Shown: positions 59,087-64,000 of the stretch, piece by piece
Position numbering within the stretch: position 1 is the first letter of the stretch
Layout: each line of letters starts with the position of its first letter
Assembly: GCA_965116665.1 (NCBI GenBank)
Contig: OZ220709.1
Location: 1-64,000 of the forward strand
Source of the DNA: Aldehydirespirator sp965116665
Lineage (GTDB): Bacteria > Actinomycetota > Acidimicrobiia > Acidimicrobiales > Aldehydirespiratoraceae
Direction of reading: 5' to 3'
Length of the DNA: 64,000 nt
Program-made: the position numbers and the translations under genes
The notes under the pieces: generated by a model
The model's input: only the letters and a program-made list of their open reading frames with translations
What the model was told of the DNA's origin: nothing
Database searches by the model: none

Positions 59087-60064
59087 GTGGCTGTGATCCC
59101 GCTCGATGGGCCCTACTACGAGGACCTCAGCGTCGGTCAGGTCCTGCCCCGGCAGCCGTCGGTTGTCGTCGACGAGGGAATGGCCGCTCTCTACCAGTCG
59201 ATGGTCGGCGAGCGGCTGCCGATGGTGATGGACCCGGCGGTGTGTGCTGCGGTGACCGGGGAGCCCGGCCGCCTGGCCAGCCCGGCGCTGGTCATGCACC
59301 TGTCCGCCGGGCACAGCACCACCCTCACCCGGCGTGTGATCGCCAACCTCTTCTATCGCGACCTGCGGTTACTGCGGCCGGTGTTCATCGGGCAATCGCT
59401 GGCCACCACCGTCACCGTCGCCGCGCTGGCCGACAGCCGGCCCCGTCCGGGACGCCGCCACCGGGGCAAGGCGCTGGTGGACATCGTCACCACCGCCGAC
59501 GGGGAGCCGGCCATCACCTACAAGCGGGCCCCGCTGCTGGTCCAGGCCAGCGACGAGCAGCCGGGCCACCACGACGACCTGGGCACGGCACCGCCTCTGG
59601 ACCTCGCCTCCTACGCGGAACTCGTGCCGGCGGGCTGGGACATCAGCGTTCTAGGTCCCGGCACCGACTGGAAGCCCGGCACCTCCGTCGACGATCCGGC
59701 CCGGGACATCATCGACAACGCCCTCGCGCTGGTCCGCCTCACCAACAACCTGGCCATGGTGCACCGTGACGCAGCCGAGTCCCTGTACCCGCAGCGACTC
59801 GTGTACGGGGGCCACGTTGTGGGCCTGGCCCAGGCGTCGCTCTCAAGGGTGCTGCCGGGCATGGCCACGGTGCTGGGGTGGCACGGCTGCGACCATCCCG
59901 GCCCCGCCTTCGAGGGGGATCAGCTGTCGTTCCGCCACACCCTGCTAGATGTCGCTCCCGCCGGGGGAGGCCGAGCCTTCGCAGTACAGGTCGAGGGCTT
60001 CGCCCACCGCGGCGAGGAGCCCGACAAGATCCTCGACTGGACCGTCATAGCCGCCGCCCCCTAA
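59087..60064 (+). CDS. MaoC-like (double hot-dog) dehydratase
   Basis: A 325-residue protein with two hot-dog domains. The first runs through VGQVLPRQPSVVVDEGMAAL, ALVMHLSAGHSTTLTRRVIA and VFIGQSLATTVTVAALADSR. The second runs through TNNLAMVHRDAAES and LVYGGHVVGLAQASLSRVLP. MaoC-type enzymes hydrate enoyl-CoA. The catalytic Asp-His pair cannot be fixed with confidence. Start GTG 59087; the thiolase follows with repeat copy 2 between. Confidence 0.75.
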   Translation: MAVIPLDGPYYEDLSVGQVLPRQPSVVVDEGMAALYQSMVGERLPMVMDPAVCAAVTGEPGRLASPALVMHLSAGHSTTLTRRVIANLFYRDLRLLRPVFIGQSLATTVTVAALADSRPRPGRRHRGKALVDIVTTADGEPAITYKRAPLLVQASDEQPGHHDDLGTAPPLDLASYAELVPAGWDISVLGPGTDWKPGTSVDDPARDIIDNALALVRLTNNLAMVHRDAAESLYPQRLVYGGHVVGLAQASLSRVLPGMATVLGWHGCDHPGPAFEGDQLSFRHTLLDVAPAGGGRAFAVQVEGFAHRGEEPDKILDWTVIAAAP

Positions 60065-60080
60065 CCAAAGCGCTGCGCCC

Positions 60081-60180
60081 GCGACCGGCGAGGCCGGGGG
60101 GTGGCGGCGAGGACGGCCGACCGACAATGGGGCGAAGCCCCGTCGGTCGGACGGCCTCGGCGACAGGACCCGCCGGCCGG
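60081..60180. repeat. ~100-bp hairpin repeat, copy 2
   Basis: Near-identical to 53348-53448 (one base shorter). Contains CCGACCGACAAT, GGGGC-gaa-GCCCC and GTCGGTCGG in hairpin order. Lies between the MaoC-like gene and the thiolase gene on the plus strand. Confidence 0.9.
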
Positions 60181-60239
60181 GCGAACCTCTGCCAAGGGGG
60201 AGCGCATAGGCTGCCGTGGCGCGACAGAAGGGACATGCG

Positions 60240-61415
60240 ATGAGAGACGTAGTGATCGTCGAGGCGGTCAGGTCCGCGGTAGGCAAGCGCAACGGCACGC
60301 TGGCCCACACCCATCCCGCCGACATCCTGGGACCGGTTCAGATGGAGTGCTTGAGCCGGGCCGGGATCGCCAGCGGCGACGTCGACCAGGTGGTGGGCGG
60401 ATGCATCGACCAGGTCGGCGCCCAGGGCATGAACATCACCCGCACGGCCTGGCTGTCCCACGGCGGCGACCGGACCACGGCGTGCTCCACCGTCGACTCC
60501 CAGTGCGGGTCATCGCAGCACGCCGTGAACCTGGCCTACAGCCTCATCGCCTCAGGCGCGGAGGACACCGTGCTGGCCTGCGGGGTGGAGTCGATGTCGA
60601 TGGTGCCCCTGGCCGCCAACGTGGTGAACGGTCCCGGCAAGCCGGTGTCGCGCAGCTACTTCCGTCACTACGAGTTCACCAGCCAGTTCGAGGGCGCGGA
60701 GCGCATCGCCACCGCCTACGGCATCTCACGCGCCGACACCGACGAACTCGGCCTCGAATCACAGCTGCGGGCGGCCACAGCCCAGCAGGAGGGCCGCTTC
60801 GAGACCCAGATCGTTCCCATCGACGCGGTGCTGGTGGACGACGACGGCCGCAAGACCGGCGAGACGGTGGAGTTCGCCCGGGACGAAGTGCCCCGCGACA
60901 CCAGCATGGAGGCGCTGGCCGGGCTCAAGCCGGTGGCCCGTGACGACGGGATCCACACCGCAGGCACGTCGTCCCAGATAGCAGACGGCGCAGCCGCGGT
61001 GCTGCTGATGTCGGCCGGCAAGGCGGTCGAGCTAGGCCTTAAGCCCCGTGTCCGGGTGGCCCAGACCGCACTGGTGGGCTGCGATCCGGTGCTCATGCTG
61101 GAGGGCCCGATCCCGGCCACCGAGCGGGTGCTCGAGCGTGAGGGGCTCACCATCGACGATGTCGATGTGTTCGAGGTCAACGAGGCCTTCGCGTCGGTCG
61201 TAATCGCCTGGCAGCGCACCGTCGGCGCCGACCCGGCACGGGCCAATCCCAACGGCGGGGCCATCGCGCTGGGCCATCCTCTGGGCGGCACCGGCTGCAT
61301 CCTCACCACCAAGGCGGTGCATGAGCTGGAGCGCACCGACGGCGACTACGGCCTGGTGTCGATGTGCTGCGGCGGCGGCCTGGGAACCGGCACCCTCATC
61401 CAGCGCGTGGCCTAG
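60240..61415 (+). CDS. Acetyl-CoA C-acyltransferase (thiolase family)
   Basis: A 391-residue thiolase. Nucleophile Cys in VDSQCGSSQHAVNLAY (about 95), His in ALGHPLGGTGCIL (about 350) and the second Cys in SMCCGGGLGTGTLI (about 380). It cleaves or forms beta-ketoacyl-CoA. GAAGGGAC before ATG 60240 supports the start. With the adjacent hydratase and acyl-CoA dehydrogenase it suggests a beta-oxidation route. Confidence 0.9.
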   Translation: MRDVVIVEAVRSAVGKRNGTLAHTHPADILGPVQMECLSRAGIASGDVDQVVGGCIDQVGAQGMNITRTAWLSHGGDRTTACSTVDSQCGSSQHAVNLAYSLIASGAEDTVLACGVESMSMVPLAANVVNGPGKPVSRSYFRHYEFTSQFEGAERIATAYGISRADTDELGLESQLRAATAQQEGRFETQIVPIDAVLVDDDGRKTGETVEFARDEVPRDTSMEALAGLKPVARDDGIHTAGTSSQIADGAAAVLLMSAGKAVELGLKPRVRVAQTALVGCDPVLMLEGPIPATERVLEREGLTIDDVDVFEVNEAFASVVIAWQRTVGADPARANPNGGAIALGHPLGGTGCILTTKAVHELERTDGDYGLVSMCCGGGLGTGTLIQRVA

Positions 61416-61460
61416 CGGCGCGGCCCACGTCAAGCACCCGCAGTCCGTCCAGCGGCTGTC

Positions 61461-62315
61461 TCACTGCGACTGTTTCGCAGCCTGCTCGGGGTTGCGGTGC
61501 TCGGCGAAGACCTCCTTCATGGAACCCTTCTGCATGCGCTGCTCGAGCGCGCCGAGGGCGGTGGCGGTGTTGTGCATCCAGTGGTGCGCCTGGAAGTGGT
61601 AGTCCCAGGCGTCGCGCTGGCCCTGCAGGTCGAGGGTCTTGTTGATCGAGCGCTTGACCACCTGGGCGGTGGCCGGCGGTACCAGCGCGATCTTGGTGGC
61701 CAGTTCCCGCACGGCTGACGCCAGCTCGTCTCGGGGCACCACCCGGTTGACCATCCCGAGGCGCTCGGCCTCGGCCGCGGTGATGGTCTCGGCGGTGAGC
61801 AGGAACTCCTTGGCCTTGCGGGCCGGCATCTCCCACGGCTCCACCAGGATCTCCACCGCCGCGCCGGTCATCCGCAGCACCGGGTTCTGGAAGGCGGCGT
61901 CGTCGCTGGCCACGATGATGTCGGCCATGCAGGCCAGCATCACCCCCGCGGCCACGCACTTGCCGTGCACCGCCGCGATGGTGGGCTTGCGGAAGTCGCG
62001 GATGCGCAGGCAGCGGTCGAAGTACATCACCTTCTCGTGGTGCCACTTGCCCTCGGGGGTGTCGCGCATCAGCCGCCACTTGTCGGGTTCCACATCGCCC
62101 ACGAGTGCCTTGAGGTCGTGGCCGGCCGAGAAGTGCTTGCCGTTGGCGGCCAGCACCACCACCCGCACGCCGTCGTCGGCGTCGGCGAGGTCGAACGCCG
62201 CGTCGAGCTCGTCGATCATCTGGGTGTCCTGGGCGTTGGCCACATGGGGCCGGTCCATGGTGATGGTGGCCACGGGGCCGTCGACCTCGTAGAGGATCGT
62301 GGAGAAGTCGGCCAT
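61461..62315 (-). CDS. Enoyl-CoA hydratase/isomerase
   Basis: A 284-residue crotonase. Motifs: YEVDGPVATITMDRPHVANA, LAANGKHFSAGHDLKALVGD, AAVHGKCVAAGVMLACMADI and later AAEAERLGMVNRVVP. It hydrates enoyl-CoA. It converges on the thiolase and follows the acyl-CoA dehydrogenase on the minus strand (33 bases). Confidence 0.85.
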   Translation of the reverse strand: MADFSTILYEVDGPVATITMDRPHVANAQDTQMIDELDAAFDLADADDGVRVVVLAANGKHFSAGHDLKALVGDVEPDKWRLMRDTPEGKWHHEKVMYFDRCLRIRDFRKPTIAAVHGKCVAAGVMLACMADIIVASDDAAFQNPVLRMTGAAVEILVEPWEMPARKAKEFLLTAETITAAEAERLGMVNRVVPRDELASAVRELATKIALVPPATAQVVKRSINKTLDLQGQRDAWDYHFQAHHWMHNTATALGALEQRMQKGSMKEVFAEHRNPEQAAKQSQ

Positions 62316-62348
62316 GACGGCCAGTGTACGCAGCAGGGCCGGAAGGGT

Positions 62349-63533
62349 TCAGCGCCGGGGTTCGCGGGGCAGGCCCAGGGTCCGCTCGCCGATGATGTTG
62401 CGCTGGATCTCGTTGGTGCCCGCGAAGATGGAGGACGCCCGGTAGTAGAGCCACGACCTTTGCCAGCGGCCCCCGGCAGGGTTGCCGCCGGCGCCTCGCC
62501 ACAGGGGGGCCTGGTCGCCGAGGACCCGCATGGCGGTGGTGTGCAGCCGCTGGCTCATCTCGCTCCAGTACAGCTTGGCGGTGGCGGTCTCGGCGCCGGG
62601 CCGCCGGCCGTGGGCCTGCTTGGACAGGGCTCGCCAGTTCTGGAGCTGGAACAGGCGGACCTCCGCGAAGGCCTGGGCCAAGTCCTGAGCGGTGCGGGGC
62701 TCGTCGGCCAGCCCCCGTTCGGCGGCCAGGCGCAGGAGCTCCTCCAGCAGCTGCGTATGGATGACGAGCTGGCGGGGGCTGGTGCCCCGCTCGCCGGCCA
62801 GGACCGAGGTGGCCACACCCCAGCCGCCGCCGACCGGTCCGATCACCTGGTCGTCAGCGACGAACACGCCGTCGAAGACCACCTCGTTGAAGTCCGATTC
62901 GCCGGTCATCTGGCGCAACGGCCGCACCTCCACCCCGGGGGCCCGCATGTTCACCATCACGACCGTGATCCCGGCCCTCTTGGGGGCTCCGGGGTCGGTT
63001 CGGGCCAGGCACAGGCCCCAGTGGGCGAACTGGGCGTATGAGGTCCACACCTTGCGGCCGTGCAGGGTCCAGCCGCCTTCGGCGGGCTCGGCCCGGGTGC
63101 GCAGCGAGGCCAGGTCGCTGCCCGCGTCGGGTTCGCTGAAGAGCTGGCATATGAGCCGGTCGGCGTTGAGGATGCCCGGCAGCCACCGCTGCTTCTGGGC
63201 TTCGGTGCCGTGGGCCAGCAGGCAGGGGCCCACCAGGTTCACGCCGATGCGGCCCACCAGCTCCGGGGCCCGGGCCCGGGCCAGCTCCTCCTGCACGATG
63301 TAGTTGAAGACGGGATCGGCGTCCCGGCCGCCGTATTCGACGGGCCAGGTCACGCCCACGTAGCCGGCCCCGGCCAGGCTGCGCTGCCACCGGCGGCCGG
63401 ACTCGACCTCTTCGGCGAGGTCGTCGTACAGCGGCGGCAGGCCCGTGCCGTAGTCCCAGGGCAGGTTGTCCTTGAGCCACGCCCGGCACCCGGCCCGGAA
63501 CGACCGCTGCTCGGCGGTGGGCGTCAGATCCAC
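62349..63533 (-). CDS. Acyl-CoA dehydrogenase
   Basis: A 394-residue FAD enzyme. Motifs: FNYIVQEELARARAPELVGR, LICQLFSEPDAGSDLASLRT, VWTSYAQFAHWGLCLAR and the C-terminal SIFAGTNEIQRNIIGERTLG with its FAD-binding Thr-Asn-Glu. It starts alpha-beta oxidation of an acyl-CoA. Start GTG 63533. Probably in one operon with the hydratase downstream. Confidence 0.9.
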   Translation of the reverse strand: MDLTPTAEQRSFRAGCRAWLKDNLPWDYGTGLPPLYDDLAEEVESGRRWQRSLAGAGYVGVTWPVEYGGRDADPVFNYIVQEELARARAPELVGRIGVNLVGPCLLAHGTEAQKQRWLPGILNADRLICQLFSEPDAGSDLASLRTRAEPAEGGWTLHGRKVWTSYAQFAHWGLCLARTDPGAPKRAGITVVMVNMRAPGVEVRPLRQMTGESDFNEVVFDGVFVADDQVIGPVGGGWGVATSVLAGERGTSPRQLVIHTQLLEELLRLAAERGLADEPRTAQDLAQAFAEVRLFQLQNWRALSKQAHGRRPGAETATAKLYWSEMSQRLHTTAMRVLGDQAPLWRGAGGNPAGGRWQRSWLYYRASSIFAGTNEIQRNIIGERTLGLPREPRR

Positions 63534-63596
63534 GCCGCCGGGTCTACCACGCCCACCGGTGCGGCGGCGCGGCGACCCTTAGTGGCGATTGACCGC

Positions 63597-63845
63597 CTAG
63601 GTGCGGCGCGGTCGGCGGGCCTTTGACGGGACCGCTTGGGAAGGGTCGGCCCGGTCGGTCTCGATCTGCTCCACTAGTTGGGGATTACGTAGCAGCGCCG
63701 CCTCGTGCGCGGTCATCACCACCGCCGGGACGAACACCAGCGTTCCATCGGGTTCTTCAGTGACGAGGTAGCGGTTGTGTTCGGGCCTGCCCAGTCGCCC
63801 CAATGCGACTCGGCGGCGGGAATCGAGTTCAACCAACTGTGACAT
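63597..63845 (-). CDS. Small hypothetical protein, AbrB/antitoxin-like strand
   Basis: An 82-residue protein. It begins MSQLVELDSRRRVALGRLGR, then HNRYLVTEEPDGTLVFVPA, a beta pattern seen in small DNA-binding antitoxin-like proteins. A basic tail (PSKARRPRRT) follows. GGAG nine bases before ATG 63845 supports this start over ATG 63854. If it is an antitoxin, its toxin may lie beyond the window's right edge. Confidence 0.5.
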   Translation of the reverse strand: MSQLVELDSRRRVALGRLGRPEHNRYLVTEEPDGTLVFVPAVVMTAHEAALLRNPQLVEQIETDRADPSQAVPSKARRPRRT

Positions 63846-63854
63846 GTATGGCAT

Positions 63855-64000
63855 CTCCGAATGGCGAATTCCGGTCCTAAGTGGGAGAGGATGATCCCTG
63901 CAAGCTCGTTACGTTACTGACTGTACACCCTATCGGCCATTTGCCCAAGTACCCGAAAACCTATATGGGGCGATAGTGGCACTGCTCTTCAACCTGGACG
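63855..64000. other. Right edge: AT-rich leader and possible gene start
   Basis: 146 bases with an AT-richer middle. A GTG at 63976 could open a new plus-strand gene (MALLFNLD at the edge), which is too short to judge. Confidence 0.2.

Noticed and set aside
63976..64000. New gene start at the right edge
   Set aside because: Only eight codons are visible; cannot be supported as a gene.

Overview
The window is high-GC actinobacterial-type DNA. Purine-rich Shine-Dalgarno sites, many GTG/TTG starts, several luciferase-like (F420-type) monooxygenases, many VOC-fold proteins, CoA-linked catabolism and type III aminotransferases suggest an uncultured member of the Acidimicrobiia or a neighbouring class. 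That assignment is inference; no rRNA or tRNA gene was found to fix it.

Region 1 (1-5.9 kb) is one tightly packed plus-strand operon. It encodes a large surface protein (N-terminal hydrophobic segment, SLH-like repeat, two Calx-beta domains), two membrane microproteins, and three successive proteins with short basic leaders and type IV prepilin-like N-termini. It looks like a cell-surface or minor-pilin apparatus whose core (ATPase, prepilin peptidase) is not in the window.

Region 2 (5.9-19.2 kb) is an accessory island of mostly unknown genes: an EEP-family nuclease or phosphatase, a DUF4145 protein, a tiny GIY-YIG protein, a protein with a PD-(D/E)XK nuclease motif, and several small membrane proteins. 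An IS21-family element (12939-15275) with a 5-bp target duplication has split a membrane-protein gene; removing the element and one duplication restores a 281-codon frame exactly. The island ends at about 19.16 kb, where an acetamidase/formamidase gene loses its 3' part next to a cluster of short repeats.

Region 3 (19.2-35.2 kb) is metabolic: two paralogous amidohydrolases, Zn-dependent alcohol dehydrogenases, an FGGY kinase, an M20 amidohydrolase, VOC proteins, a methyltransferase, a YeiH-type exporter and an LLM oxidoreductase. A VapB/FitA-VapC-like toxin-antitoxin pair lies inside it, with a clear operator palindrome. Region 4 (35.2-37.4 kb) is a small foreign-looking insert with two overlapping P-loop ATPase genes, one carrying an Arg for the Walker A Lys and a C-terminal winged helix. 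Region 5 (37.5-63.9 kb) returns to metabolism: aminotransferase, SDR, LLM enzymes, M1 lipoprotein peptidase, SnoaL and VOC proteins, XRE regulator divergent from a fatty-acid desaturase, SulP transporter with an acidic insert, bioA-bioF-bioD, nitroreductase, TauD-type dioxygenase, two M24 proteins (one apparently dead), an AbiEi/DUF559 protein, and beta-oxidation-type genes (MaoC, thiolase, enoyl-CoA hydratase, acyl-CoA dehydrogenase).

Three intergenic repeat families were found by reading: a 48-bp element with inverted ends (five copies, all exactly 48 bp), a ~100-bp hairpin element (two near-identical copies), and a 44-bp unit repeated four times in tandem. The strongest candidates for new biology are the prepilin-like surface operon, the two-ATPase pair, the nuclease-bearing island and the 48-bp repeat family.
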